DNA of 64,000 nt from QYOJ01 sp043810345 (GTDB lineage: Bacteria; Bacteroidota; Bacteroidia; Bacteroidales; FEN-979). The stretch lies in assembly GCA_043810345.1 (NCBI GenBank), contig JBDROF010000016.1, forward strand, positions 1 through 64,000, read 5' to 3'. The translations under genes were made by a program, and so were the position numbers. The stretch's first letter is position 1; each line of letters opens with the position of its first letter. Positions 17,015 through 25,050 of this stretch are shown here, in pieces. The notes beneath the pieces are model-generated. The model did no database searches and was not told where the DNA came from. It was given only the letters and a program-made list of their open reading frames with translations.

Positions 17015-17701
17015 ATGTGGATACATGATTTTATCTCGCTGGCCTATCCCAGAATATGTGCCTGTTGCGGGAATAGTTTGTGGAAGGGTGAAGAGGTGAT
17101 CTGTACCTTGTGTGAGTACCGTTTACCAAAAACCTGGTACCACCTGGAGCATGACAATCCGGTCAGCCAGATTTTCTGGGGGCGTGCCCGGGTGGAAAGT
17201 GCTACCTCCTATCTCCATTTTAACAAGGGGAACATGGTGCAACATCTGATCCATCACCTGAAGTACCGGGAGCGGAAGGACGTTGGTGTGTGGCTCGGGT
17301 CTCACTACGGGACCTATTTGAAAAAGTCACTATTGTTCTGTTCCGCCGAGGCAATCATCCCGGTGCCGCTGCACCGGAAAAAACAACGGCTCAGGGGATT
17401 TAACCAGAGTGAACAGTTCGGAATCGGATTGGCTCTGAGTATGAAGCTCCCGCTGGAGGTGCAAACGCTTTACCGGAATTCTGTTTCTGAGACGCAGACC
17501 CGGAAGGCCCGGTACAAAAGATGGGAAAATGTTTCGGGAATCTTCGAGGTCCGAAACACCGGGAAACTGGCAGGCCGCCACCTGCTCCTGGTTGATGATG
17601 TGATCACCACCGGGGCCACCCTTGAGGCCTGTGTGCATGCTCTTTCTTCCATACCGGATGTCATGATCAGCGTGGCTACCATCGCTTCTACCCGGAACTA
17701 G
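17015..17701 (+). CDS. comF: ComF-family phosphoribosyltransferase-like protein
   Basis: About 228 residues. An N-terminal zinc-ribbon (CACCGNSLWKGEEVICTLC, four Cys) precedes a type I phosphoribosyltransferase fold with the PRPP-binding motif LLVDDVITTGATLEAC near residue 190. ComF proteins take part in DNA uptake in naturally competent bacteria; the biochemical role is unclear. ATG at 17015 fits the zinc-ribbon start and is preceded by an A-rich site. Its leader (16972-17014) closely matches the leader of the convergent lamin-tail gene. The two stop codons share the palindrome CTAG at 17698-17701. Confidence 0.85.
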   Translation: MWIHDFISLAYPRICACCGNSLWKGEEVICTLCEYRLPKTWYHLEHDNPVSQIFWGRARVESATSYLHFNKGNMVQHLIHHLKYRERKDVGVWLGSHYGTYLKKSLLFCSAEAIIPVPLHRKKQRLRGFNQSEQFGIGLALSMKLPLEVQTLYRNSVSETQTRKARYKRWENVSGIFEVRNTGKLAGRHLLLVDDVITTGATLEACVHALSSIPDVMISVATIASTRN

Positions 17702-20301
17702 AGATTCCCTGCAACCACCAGCGATTTTCGGAATTTCTTCACCACTCCTTGGGGGTGCAGCAGTTCGATGTATACTACATAGATGCCCATGGATGCCTTT
17801 GTCCGGTCTTCCCGGATCCCGTCCCATAAAAATTCATCACGCTGGCCGACCAGGGCGTTGGAGGCCAGGTGTCTGACCAGGCGTCCCGCTGCATCGTAGA
17901 TCACAATGGTCGCCTGAAAGCCAGCGCCATCGAGGGTAAGGCTGATGGACACCACATCGTCGTGGCCGTCGTTGTCGGGCGAAAACACGGGGGGGCTGAT
18001 GGTAACCACATCTTCTGTCACCCCGGAATCCAGCCACTGGGAATTCTCATAAGCAGGCGTGGCATACCCCGTGTTTTCGCCCGCAGAGTGCCAGTTTGAC
18101 GGGTCTGTCGCTGCCCTTTCAGGACTGATCCGCTCCAGGGAAACCCCTTCGGCGGAAGAGAGTAACGGAAAGTGCATTTCGTTATGGTACACCATCCCAT
18201 CAATCAGCTTTTCATCCCAGGAGCGGATCAGTCTGATGGAGCCGCTTTCGTTCTTCATGGAAGGAAAGGAGGCCATCTCCAGGAAATGATTGGGATTGGG
18301 TGTCTGATAGTGCTGTATGACGGTTTTCGCCTCGAAACAAACCGCGACAAAGTCAAACGGGAACATCAGGTAGGGTTCACTGGTCAGCAAGGTGGCTCCT
18401 GCTATTCCAGATGAAGAGCCCGTGTCAGAAACAAGGAATGCCAGTTCCATCAGGTCCACTACTTTGCTGGAACGGTTGAACAGTTCAATGAACCGGGAGG
18501 CCCCCGGATAGGGATCATGCAACACCTCGTTGATGATCACGTCATTTCTTTCCATGGTCACGGGGATAGCAGCCTGTGTGACCAGAGGTGTTTCGGCCGA
18601 ATTTCCTGCACAATCGGTGATCACAGGCGAACCGGAAAGCGTATAGATGGTGCCTGGAGAAAACGGATCTGTGAAGGAAAGGCGGACCGACCGGTAGGCA
18701 GGGGAAACCGGTAACAGGGCCTCCGGATGAGTTCCTCCCGGTTCAACACTCCATGCAGAGGGATCAACCAATGTCATCGTATCCAGGGATTCTGAAAACC
18801 GGACCTCCCAGGTGTGACCATCAACAAAAAAACTCCGAAGCACCTCTGGCGCCAACAGGTCAGGATTGGCCCGGGTAACAGAATTTATCTGACCGGGAGT
18901 TCCTCCCCGTGGATCCTGAGACGTTTTCCAGTTCTCATCGCATCCGCATGGGTTATCCGGATCCACCATCTCCAGCGACCATCCACCATCTTCTTTCCAC
19001 GACTCCACGATCCACCCGGGAACATAGGTCACGGTATGAATGACCTGCAAACGGTTGTTTCGCAGGACCAACGAGGCCCCGTTATTGGAAAGGCTGGAGC
19101 CCGATGTGAAGAGGATAATGGTTGGACCAAAGCCTGCCAGCATACTGTCGCAGGCCAGCAACAGGTACCCGTTGGCCGGAATTGAAACGGCGGGAAAGGT
19201 TTTCCGGTTACTGCCAAAATCAAAGAACCAGCCGGTCAGGTCGACGGGAAATCCTGTCCGGTTATACAGTTCCACATATTCCACCGGGGGTAATCCAACG
19301 GCTGGTTCCGGATCCATCATTACCTCATGGATGAGGATATCGAAAGCACGTGTATCAAACCGGGCAAACGCAACCAGGGTGTCGTGCATCCTGTTCCCGG
19401 ACAGGTCGGTCAGGTTGACGATCCGCAGGGTATCGGTTACCTGCTCCGGAAAGGGTTGTTCAAATCTTAAAAGAACTCCGTTTGGCTGACCGGATGGAAC
19501 TGTGGCTTCCGCCGGATGGTTCATGCCGCCCAGCAGTGTGTAGTTAGAGCTGTTCTGTGCTTCCGGTTGATCGAGAGCCTCTGAAAAAAGAAGTTGAATA
19601 TGCAAGCTGTCAGGCAGCATCAGGGATGCCAGTGAAGGTGGAATGGTGTCGCGGATCACAGGTCCTACATAGACATCATCCATGTAACATTTGGAAGCGT
19701 TGCTGGATGTGTACTTGCACCAGAAGCCAAACCAGGAAGTGCTCAGCATACTGTTGTCGAACCACGAACCCTGTTCGGTAAAATTCTCTCCGCCTGCAGG
19801 GTCTATCCAGGCCTTCCATAGACCCATTCCATCGCGGGTAATTTTCATCCGCAGGGCATTGGTTGAATACGAAGTAGCGACATCCGGGAAACGATACAGG
19901 GGATGAACCTTCTCGCCGGTCTGTTTCAGGCACCAGATGCTGTCGCTGCTTCCTCCCACCTGCAGCAAATAGCCGTTCAGCGGTTGATCCAGTTCCATCC
20001 GGTCAGAGGTAAGATAGATCCTCATGAAGTTGTTGACCGAGGTATTGAAAGATAGTTTCACCCAGAAGTTCCATTCGGCTTCGTTCAACCAGCTGTTCGG
20101 AGTTGCCAGGAAAGAGGTATCGCTGCCTGCCCATTTCAAGTGAAGCTGTTTGGCGCTGTTCACCTCAAAGTGCAACGTGTCCCCTTCCCACCTGGGATTG
20201 TGCAAAAAGTCACCGTCTGAAAAATCATCAGATACCTGAGCCATCAGCGCCGGCGTTCCAGCCAGAATCAAACCATAAATAAAGAAAATAACGGTTTTCA
20301 T
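17698..20301 (-). CDS. Secreted lamin-tail domain protein with CHU_C/T9SS-like C-terminal domain
   Basis: An 867-residue exported protein. Signal peptide about 1-21. A lectin/LamG-like region (about 25-210) is followed by a bacterial Ig-like domain (PPSLASLMLPDSLHIQLLF), a first lamin-tail domain (about 320-440, ILIHEVMMDPEP), a second Ig-like domain, and a second lamin-tail domain (about 580-690, VIINEVLHDPYPG). The C-terminal 90 residues hold FSPDNDGHDDV and end KKFRKSLVVAGNL, like the gliding-motility-type/T9SS type B sorting region. Surface location expected; function unknown. Convergent with comF, sharing CTAG at the stop codons. Confidence 0.85.
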   Translation of the reverse strand: MKTVIFFIYGLILAGTPALMAQVSDDFSDGDFLHNPRWEGDTLHFEVNSAKQLHLKWAGSDTSFLATPNSWLNEAEWNFWVKLSFNTSVNNFMRIYLTSDRMELDQPLNGYLLQVGGSSDSIWCLKQTGEKVHPLYRFPDVATSYSTNALRMKITRDGMGLWKAWIDPAGGENFTEQGSWFDNSMLSTSWFGFWCKYTSSNASKCYMDDVYVGPVIRDTIPPSLASLMLPDSLHIQLLFSEALDQPEAQNSSNYTLLGGMNHPAEATVPSGQPNGVLLRFEQPFPEQVTDTLRIVNLTDLSGNRMHDTLVAFARFDTRAFDILIHEVMMDPEPAVGLPPVEYVELYNRTGFPVDLTGWFFDFGSNRKTFPAVSIPANGYLLLACDSMLAGFGPTIILFTSGSSLSNNGASLVLRNNRLQVIHTVTYVPGWIVESWKEDGGWSLEMVDPDNPCGCDENWKTSQDPRGGTPGQINSVTRANPDLLAPEVLRSFFVDGHTWEVRFSESLDTMTLVDPSAWSVEPGGTHPEALLPVSPAYRSVRLSFTDPFSPGTIYTLSGSPVITDCAGNSAETPLVTQAAIPVTMERNDVIINEVLHDPYPGASRFIELFNRSSKVVDLMELAFLVSDTGSSSGIAGATLLTSEPYLMFPFDFVAVCFEAKTVIQHYQTPNPNHFLEMASFPSMKNESGSIRLIRSWDEKLIDGMVYHNEMHFPLLSSAEGVSLERISPERAATDPSNWHSAGENTGYATPAYENSQWLDSGVTEDVVTISPPVFSPDNDGHDDVVSISLTLDGAGFQATIVIYDAAGRLVRHLASNALVGQRDEFLWDGIREDRTKASMGIYVVYIELLHPQGVVKKFRKSLVVAGNL

Positions 20302-20345
20302 AGCTTTTTCTCCATTAATCGGAAAACATGCTAAAAGGTTAAAAA
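20302..20345 (-). promoter_or_regulatory. Leader of the lamin-tail gene, matching the comF leader
   Basis: On the minus strand: TTTAACCTTTTAGC, TTTTCC, GATTAATGGA, GAAAA, AGCT, then ATG. TTTTCC and GGAGAAAA can pair with a one-base bulge around GATTAAT. Order and spacing match the comF leader, with changes that keep the pairing. Confidence 0.5.
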
Positions 20346-20346
20346 T

Positions 20347-20442
20347 TAATTCTAAATGCTAAATTCAAAATACTGATTTATGTCATTCGTCAACCTTGCC
20401 TAATCTTGTGCAATGATGGCAATGATGTGCAATGATGCGCAA
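20347..20442. repeat. Heptamer and inverted decamer repeats between lamin-tail gene and asd
   Basis: Near 20347-20376 there are degenerate 7-base units of the TAAATTC/TAAATGC type. At 20408-20442 there are four copies of a decamer (GTGCAATGAT, GG-CAATGAT, GTGCAATGAT, GCGCAAT), the reverse complement of the ATTGCACATC array at 16871-16924. The array ends 8 bases before the -7 box of asd. Confidence 0.75.
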
Positions 20443-20449
20443 TATCCAT

Positions 20450-20457
20450 TATCTTTG
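20450..20457 (+). promoter_or_regulatory. -7 box of asd, predicting a leaderless transcript
   Basis: TATCTTTG fits TAnnTTTG. It ends only 4 bases before the ATG at 20462, so transcription would begin at or within a few bases of the start codon. Confidence 0.5.
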
Positions 20458-20461
20458 CTCC

Positions 20462-21448
20462 ATGAAACTTGCTGTTGTTGGTGCTACCGGCCTGGTTGGA
20501 CGGATGATCTTGAAGGTTCTTGAGGAGCGTTCATTTCCGGTCAACCAGATGATCCCTGTGGCCTCTTCCCGTTCAAAAGGGCAATCGATCCGGTTTCGTG
20601 AACAGGAATTCCGTGTTACCAGCCACCTGCAAGCAATCAGCGAAAAACCTGCCTTTGCGATCTTCTCTGCAGGGAGGGATGTCAGCCGCGAATGGGCCCC
20701 AAGTTACGTGGAGGCCGGTATCCGTGTGATCGACAACTCCTCTGCCTGGCGGATGGATCCGGCTATCCCCCTGATCGTTCCCGAGATCAATGCAGAGATC
20801 CTCACTCCAAATGATTACCTTATTGCCAATCCCAACTGTTCCACCATCCAGCTGGTGATGGTACTCGCTCCGTTGCATGCGCGGTATTCGATCAAACGGG
20901 TTGTCATCTCCACCTACCAATCGGTCACAGGGACCGGGGCCAGAGCGGTCAGGCAACTCGAGAATGAACGCAAAGGAATTACCGGCGACATGGCTTACCC
21001 CTATCCGATCGACCTTAACCTCTTTCCTCATGGAGGCGCCTTCCAGGAGAACGGCTATACGGCGGAAGAGATGAAACTGGTACACGAAACGCGCAAAATC
21101 CTGGATGACCCATCCATCATGGTCTCCCCCACCATCGTAAGGGTTCCTGTCATGGTAGGCCATTCTGAAGCGGTGAATATCGAATTTGCCACGGATTTTG
21201 ACCTGCAGGAGATCTATTCTGTTCTTGCAGATACACCCGGGGTAACGATCCAGGACGACATTCAAAACAACATCTATCCCATGCCAATCCTGGCCGAGGG
21301 AAAAGATGATGTTTTTGTGGGACGAATCCGAAGAGATGAATCCCTGGCAAAGGCGTTAAACCTGTTTATCGTTTCCGACAACCTTCGAAAAGGAGCTGCC
21401 ACAAACACAGTTCAAATCGCCGAACACCTCAGGCAATTCATGGGTTGA
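20462..21448 (+). CDS. asd: Aspartate-semialdehyde dehydrogenase
   Basis: About 328 residues. An NAD(P)-binding N-terminus (VVGATGLVGRMIL), catalytic Cys in NPNCSTIQLV (about 129) and the catalytic His region VPVMVGHSEAVNIEF identify it. It reduces aspartyl phosphate to aspartate semialdehyde, feeding lysine/diaminopimelate, threonine and methionine synthesis in the cytoplasm. ATG at 20462 is chosen because MKLAVVGATGLVG is the family start; the ten codons before it would run through the promoter box. It stands alone between repeats and the regulator gene. Confidence 0.96.
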   Translation: MKLAVVGATGLVGRMILKVLEERSFPVNQMIPVASSRSKGQSIRFREQEFRVTSHLQAISEKPAFAIFSAGRDVSREWAPSYVEAGIRVIDNSSAWRMDPAIPLIVPEINAEILTPNDYLIANPNCSTIQLVMVLAPLHARYSIKRVVISTYQSVTGTGARAVRQLENERKGITGDMAYPYPIDLNLFPHGGAFQENGYTAEEMKLVHETRKILDDPSIMVSPTIVRVPVMVGHSEAVNIEFATDFDLQEIYSVLADTPGVTIQDDIQNNIYPMPILAEGKDDVFVGRIRRDESLAKALNLFIVSDNLRKGAATNTVQIAEHLRQFMG

Positions 21449-21498
21449 CATACTGCTTTCCAATATCTCTCTGGCTATCTGTTATTTAAATCACAATG

Positions 21499-21512
21499 TT
21501 GAGATAGATCAA
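21499..21512. promoter_or_regulatory. FNR-type box 1 upstream of the Crp/Fnr gene
   Basis: TTGAGATAGATCAA matches 9 of 10 half-site bases of the FNR-family consensus TTGATnnnnATCAA. Its centre is 21 bases from the next box. Confidence 0.7.
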
Positions 21513-21519
21513 TGGAATA

Positions 21520-21533
21520 TTGATCCGGATCAA
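21520..21533. promoter_or_regulatory. FNR-type box 2 upstream of the Crp/Fnr gene
   Basis: TTGATCCGGATCAA is a perfect palindrome and matches the FNR-family consensus at all ten half-site positions. Its centre is 22 bases from box 3. Confidence 0.85.
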
Positions 21534-21541
21534 AAATTACA

Positions 21542-21571
21542 TTGATTCAAATCAATATATTTCTATCTTTG
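21542..21571 (+). promoter_or_regulatory. FNR-type box 3 and promoter of the Crp/Fnr gene
   Basis: TTGATTCAAATCAA (21542-21555) matches all ten half-site positions. It is followed 8 bases later by TATCTTTG (21564-21571), a Bacteroidetes -7 box. The palindrome therefore covers the expected -33 region, a position that suggests repression of the regulator's own promoter, while boxes 1 and 2 lie further upstream. Confidence 0.8.
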
Positions 21572-21604
21572 CATTCCTCGAGTTATTGAGATAATTGGAA
21601 TGGC

Positions 21605-22297
21605 ATGAACAAGATGCAGGAGTCGGAGAATTGCAGGAACTGTAACCACAACTCATCCATCTTCAGTAGCCTGACTCCGGATGAGTTGGAGCAGATCAAC
21701 CAGGGACGTTATACGGTGCATTACAAAGCAGGCGAGATTCTCTTCAAGCAAGGAACTCCTTCGCCCCATTTTGTATGCCTCACCAAAGGGCTGGCCAAGT
21801 TATATATTGAGGGATACGGAAAGAATCTGATCCTGGCCCTGGTGAAACCTATCGATTATATTTTTGGTCCGGGAACCTATGTGGATAACCGCCACTATTA
21901 TTCAGCAGCAGCTGTGGAAGAGACGACCGCCTGCCTGGTGGATGTCAATATTTTCAAACGACTGATCAAGCAAAACCCGGACTTTGCAGAAGAGTTTATC
22001 AGGCGTGTATCCCTCCAGGCTATTTTCAATTTCGACCAGGTAGTAAGCCTCACCCAGAAACAGATGCCGGGACGGATTGCCGATGTACTTTTCTACCTGC
22101 GGGAAAAGATTTACGGAAAAAATCCTTTCGAGATCACGATTTCCCGGCAGGACCTGGCCGACCTCTCCGGGATGTCAAAAGAGAGTTCCATCCGCATTCT
22201 GAAAGAGCTGAAGGAGGAAAGGATCCTGAGGGTAAACGGCAATACCATTGAGATCCTGAACGAAAAGCAACTCCGGCAAATCAGTCAGACCGGCTAA
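21605..22297 (+). CDS. Crp/Fnr-family transcriptional regulator
   Basis: A 230-residue regulator. An N-terminal CRNC pair (residues 10-13) precedes the cyclic-nucleotide-binding-like beta-barrel (about 20-140), then a dimer helix and a C-terminal winged helix with SRQDLADLSGMSKESSIRIL. The recognition helix keeps the Glu and Arg (ESSIR) that contact GA/TC in FNR and CRP sites. Only part of the FNR Fe-S ligand set (CxxC) is present, so a [4Fe-4S] oxygen sensor cannot be claimed; nitric oxide or another redox signal is possible. Three FNR-type boxes precede it and three more precede the next gene, so it most likely controls itself and the cytochrome cluster. Confidence 0.9.
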   Translation: MNKMQESENCRNCNHNSSIFSSLTPDELEQINQGRYTVHYKAGEILFKQGTPSPHFVCLTKGLAKLYIEGYGKNLILALVKPIDYIFGPGTYVDNRHYYSAAAVEETTACLVDVNIFKRLIKQNPDFAEEFIRRVSLQAIFNFDQVVSLTQKQMPGRIADVLFYLREKIYGKNPFEITISRQDLADLSGMSKESSIRILKELKEERILRVNGNTIEILNEKQLRQISQTG

Positions 22298-22356
22298 GAG
22301 ATTATTGATTCTCAGTTCTTTTGCTGGTTTCTGGTAATTCCATATCCTTTCAGTTA

Positions 22357-22413
22357 ATGATATATGTCAATAAGAAAATTGACCTGAATCAATTTTATCA
22401 GGATATATATCAC
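22357..22413. promoter_or_regulatory. Second triplet of FNR-type boxes upstream of the hexaheme cytochrome gene
   Basis: Three 14-base sites: ATGATATATGTCAA (22357-22370, 8/10), TTGACCTGAATCAA (22379-22392, 9/10) and AGGATATATATCAC (22400-22413, 7/10). Their centres are 22 and 21 bases apart, the same two-turn phasing as the triplet before the regulator gene. A -7 box TATTTTTG follows at 22470-22477 without a clear -33 box, consistent with an activator-dependent promoter. Confidence 0.7.
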
Positions 22414-22550
22414 TATCCGGATGAATAAATCTCACCTGTTTGTTAATCAACTAACACAAGGAACTTCTCTATTTTTGTCCTCAGACTAAACGCCTATACC
22501 CGTTTCTGTTATTGAGAACAAGTGAATATTTAACAAAAACCAAAAACAGT

Positions 22551-23603
22551 ATGAAAAGAGTATTAACCTATTTGTTTGCTGCCGGGATGATGATTTCCGC
22601 GGCAAGTTTACTATTTACCAGCTGTACCAAGGAAGGTCCGCAAGGTCCTCCGGGAGCAGCTGGTAAAGATGGTACGGATGCCAACGCAACCTGTACACAG
22701 TGTCACAACTTCTCGGATGACATTGTCGCAAGGATCTTCCAATATGACGCTTCACAGCACGCAACCGGAGCAGTTACAACAAGGAACCAATCAGGTTGTG
22801 CAGGATGCCATACAGGCCAGGGCTTCCGCGAAATTATTATCACCGGTAACCCCGACACTGAAGCGACGATCCAGAACCCGGTACCGATTGGCTGCCGCAC
22901 CTGTCACATGATCCACGACACCTATACCGCTAGTGACTGGGCGCTCCGCACAGTAGCTCCGATCACGCTTCGGATGAATGGTCAAACACTGGATCTGGCA
23001 TTCGATGGTGGTGTATCCAATCTTTGTGCCGTTTGCCACCAGCCGCGTGCAAGAACACCTTGGCCCGCTGTTGGCGGAACAGAACCAATGGTAATTACCT
23101 CAGGCCACTGGGGACCGCATTACGGAACACAATCTGTTATTTTAGCCGGTATGGGTGCTTTTGAAGGTATCAATGGTAAAATAGCTTTCCCGAACTCACC
23201 ACACCGTAACATCGCCTCCTGCGGAACCTGCCACATGGCTGACGCTTATTCAAATCTCTCGGGTGGTCACACCTGGTGGATGACGGATGAAAACGGCAGA
23301 GAAAACACTGCCGGTTGCGAGGCTGCAGACTGCCATCCCGATATTGAATCTTTCGACTATGACGGTGTGCAGACTGAAGTGGAAGAAAAGATGCACCATC
23401 TTGCCGATCTTCTTGAGACTGCAGGCTACATTGATGATACCTGGCACATCATCCCGGGAACTTATGCTCAGAACGACCTCTGTGCTATCTACAATTTCTT
23501 CCTGGTAGAGTACGATCGTAGTTTAGGCGTTCACAATGGCAAATACACGATTGCTATTCTCGATGATGGTATTGAATATATGGAGGCCAAAAAAGGCATT
23601 TAA
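22551..23603 (+). CDS. Hexaheme c-type cytochrome lipoprotein
   Basis: About 350 residues. A lipoprotein signal ends at the lipobox LLFTSC, followed by a collagen-like GPQGPPGAAGKDG spacer. Five CxxCH heme sites (CTQCH, CAGCH, CRTCH, CAVCH, CGTCH) and one CX4CH (CEAADCH) indicate six hemes. Additional His residues (for example SGHWGPHYG) could be distal ligands. The lipid anchor and spacer suggest exposure at the outer membrane. First structural gene of the FNR-box-controlled cluster; ATG at 22551 gives the signal peptide. No catalytic family was recognised, so an electron-carrier role is the safer call. A strong terminator follows. Confidence 0.85.
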   Translation: MKRVLTYLFAAGMMISAASLLFTSCTKEGPQGPPGAAGKDGTDANATCTQCHNFSDDIVARIFQYDASQHATGAVTTRNQSGCAGCHTGQGFREIIITGNPDTEATIQNPVPIGCRTCHMIHDTYTASDWALRTVAPITLRMNGQTLDLAFDGGVSNLCAVCHQPRARTPWPAVGGTEPMVITSGHWGPHYGTQSVILAGMGAFEGINGKIAFPNSPHRNIASCGTCHMADAYSNLSGGHTWWMTDENGRENTAGCEAADCHPDIESFDYDGVQTEVEEKMHHLADLLETAGYIDDTWHIIPGTYAQNDLCAIYNFFLVEYDRSLGVHNGKYTIAILDDGIEYMEAKKGI

Positions 23604-23616
23604 CCCATATTTCAAT

Positions 23617-23656
23617 AAAAAAAAGGCTTCAGATCTGAATTCTGAAGCCTTTTTTT
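23617..23656 (+). terminator. Intrinsic terminator after the hexaheme cytochrome gene
   Basis: GGCTTCAGA (23625-23633), a 7-base loop and TCTGAAGCC (23641-23649) form a perfect 9-bp stem, preceded by eight A and followed by seven T. It should end or strongly reduce transcription before the downstream cytochrome genes, and the symmetrical A/T flanks make it potentially bidirectional. Confidence 0.92.
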
Positions 23657-23694
23657 ATAACTTTAGCACTTCAACTAACAAAAACCATTTCATT

Positions 23695-24066
23695 ATGCAC
23701 AAGAGGAAAATCTTTTATGTAATCATGCTGATGGCAGGTATGGTTACGCTTTTTTCGTGCGAATACGAGAAAATCGTTTACGATGTCCCGGATCCCACCA
23801 TCCAGGTCAGCTATGCCACCGATATTCAATCCATTTGGAATAAAGGATGCGTAGGATGTCACGGCACCGGGCAGAATACCCCGGATCTGACAGCTACGAA
23901 TTCCTATAACGCCCTGATTAATGGAGGATTTGTCGATACGGCAGCACCTGACCAGAGCGTCATTTATACCTCCATGATATCCGGAGGATCCATGGCCCCT
24001 TACACCAATGCCAAAGATGCAGGAACAGTATTGATCTGGATCCAGCAAGGCGCAAAGAATAATTAA
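23695..24066 (+). CDS. Monoheme c-type cytochrome lipoprotein
   Basis: About 123 residues. A lipoprotein signal peptide with lipobox TLFSC is followed by a single heme site CVGCHGTGQNTPDL and a C-terminal segment with a Met (SGGSMAPY) that may be the axial ligand. Small monoheme lipoproteins of this kind shuttle electrons in the periplasm or at the outer membrane. ATG at 23695 is chosen for the signal peptide; a weak -7-like TAACTTTA lies at 23658-23665 after the terminator. Followed by the DUF5777 gene. Confidence 0.82.
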   Translation: MHKRKIFYVIMLMAGMVTLFSCEYEKIVYDVPDPTIQVSYATDIQSIWNKGCVGCHGTGQNTPDLTATNSYNALINGGFVDTAAPDQSVIYTSMISGGSMAPYTNAKDAGTVLIWIQQGAKNN

Positions 24067-24114
24067 CGGAGTTTGTATCACGTAACACGATTGAATATGA
24101 TAACAGCAACACAT

Positions 24115-25014
24115 ATGAAAAAAAGTCTCCTCGTTTTACTCCTGCTCCTTGTCGGATTTGGCACTGTTCTTGCTCAGGAACCTGAAGAGGAGAAGGCAGA
24201 GAAAAAACCTCTTGAGCGGGCACCCTTTGAAAGCGGCATTTTTATGGATGATCAAACCGTTAAAACCTATCCGTCGAACACCCTGGAGTTTGTCCTGCAA
24301 CACCGGTTCGGGACGATCCAGAACGGATTCACCGACCTCTTCGGGATCTGGGGTGCAACCAACATCCGGATGGCGTTGAATTACAGCCTCACCGATAACC
24401 TGATGATCGGATTCGGTACCACCAAAAACAACCGGTACCAGGATCTATCCCTGAAGTACACCTTCTTCCATCAGCGTAAAGGTGGTTTCCCGCTAACCAT
24501 TGGTTATTATGGGAACATGGCTCTGAGTGCCACTGATAAATCCAACTTCGGAAAAGATTATGCGTTTGTTGACCGCTTCTCCTATTTCCACGAGCTGATG
24601 TTTGCCCGCCGTTTCTCCCGGGCGATCGCCATGCAGCTGGGATTTGCTTACGTCCATTATAACAAGGTAGATACCGCCATCAAGAACGATGCCTTTTCGA
24701 TCTCCGCGATCGGACGGGTTAAGGTAAGTCCGCAGACCTCTATTGTATTGAGTGCTGAGCTTCCCCTGATGCTTGGTTACGATACGCCTTTCATCCTGAA
24801 ATACGGACAAAAAGGGATCTACGACGGTCCCAAGTCACCGAAGGCAAACATCGGGTTGGGTGTCGAGATTTCAACCAGTACGCATGCGTTTCATATCTTT
24901 ATCTCTGCTGCCCAGGGGATTTTGCCCCAGGATATCGTCATGCATAACCAGAACGATTTCTTCAACGGAGCAATCATGTTTGGATTTAACATGACCCGTT
25001 TATGGAACTTTTGA
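24115..25014 (+). CDS. DUF5777-type outer-membrane beta-barrel protein
   Basis: About 299 residues. Signal peptide about 1-20 (cut after VLAQ). The rest shows alternating hydrophobic/polar strands ending in an aromatic residue (MTRLWNF), typical of outer-membrane barrels. The block EFVLQHRFGTIQNGFTDLFG fits DUF5777 proteins of Bacteroidota, which commonly lie next to cytochrome genes. Between two monoheme cytochrome genes and downstream of a multiheme lipoprotein, it could form the barrel part of an electron conduit, but no function is established. ATG at 24115 gives the signal peptide. Confidence 0.75.
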   Translation: MKKSLLVLLLLLVGFGTVLAQEPEEEKAEKKPLERAPFESGIFMDDQTVKTYPSNTLEFVLQHRFGTIQNGFTDLFGIWGATNIRMALNYSLTDNLMIGFGTTKNNRYQDLSLKYTFFHQRKGGFPLTIGYYGNMALSATDKSNFGKDYAFVDRFSYFHELMFARRFSRAIAMQLGFAYVHYNKVDTAIKNDAFSISAIGRVKVSPQTSIVLSAELPLMLGYDTPFILKYGQKGIYDGPKSPKANIGLGVEISTSTHAFHIFISAAQGILPQDIVMHNQNDFFNGAIMFGFNMTRLWNF

Positions 25015-25050
25015 AACCAACTAATGTTTAACCAATAAATACCAAAACCC

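Noticed and set aside
21605..22297. Calling the regulator Fnr with a [4Fe-4S] sensor
   Set aside because: Only a CxxC pair matches the N-terminal ligand cluster; the full ligand set is not present, so only the family is assigned.
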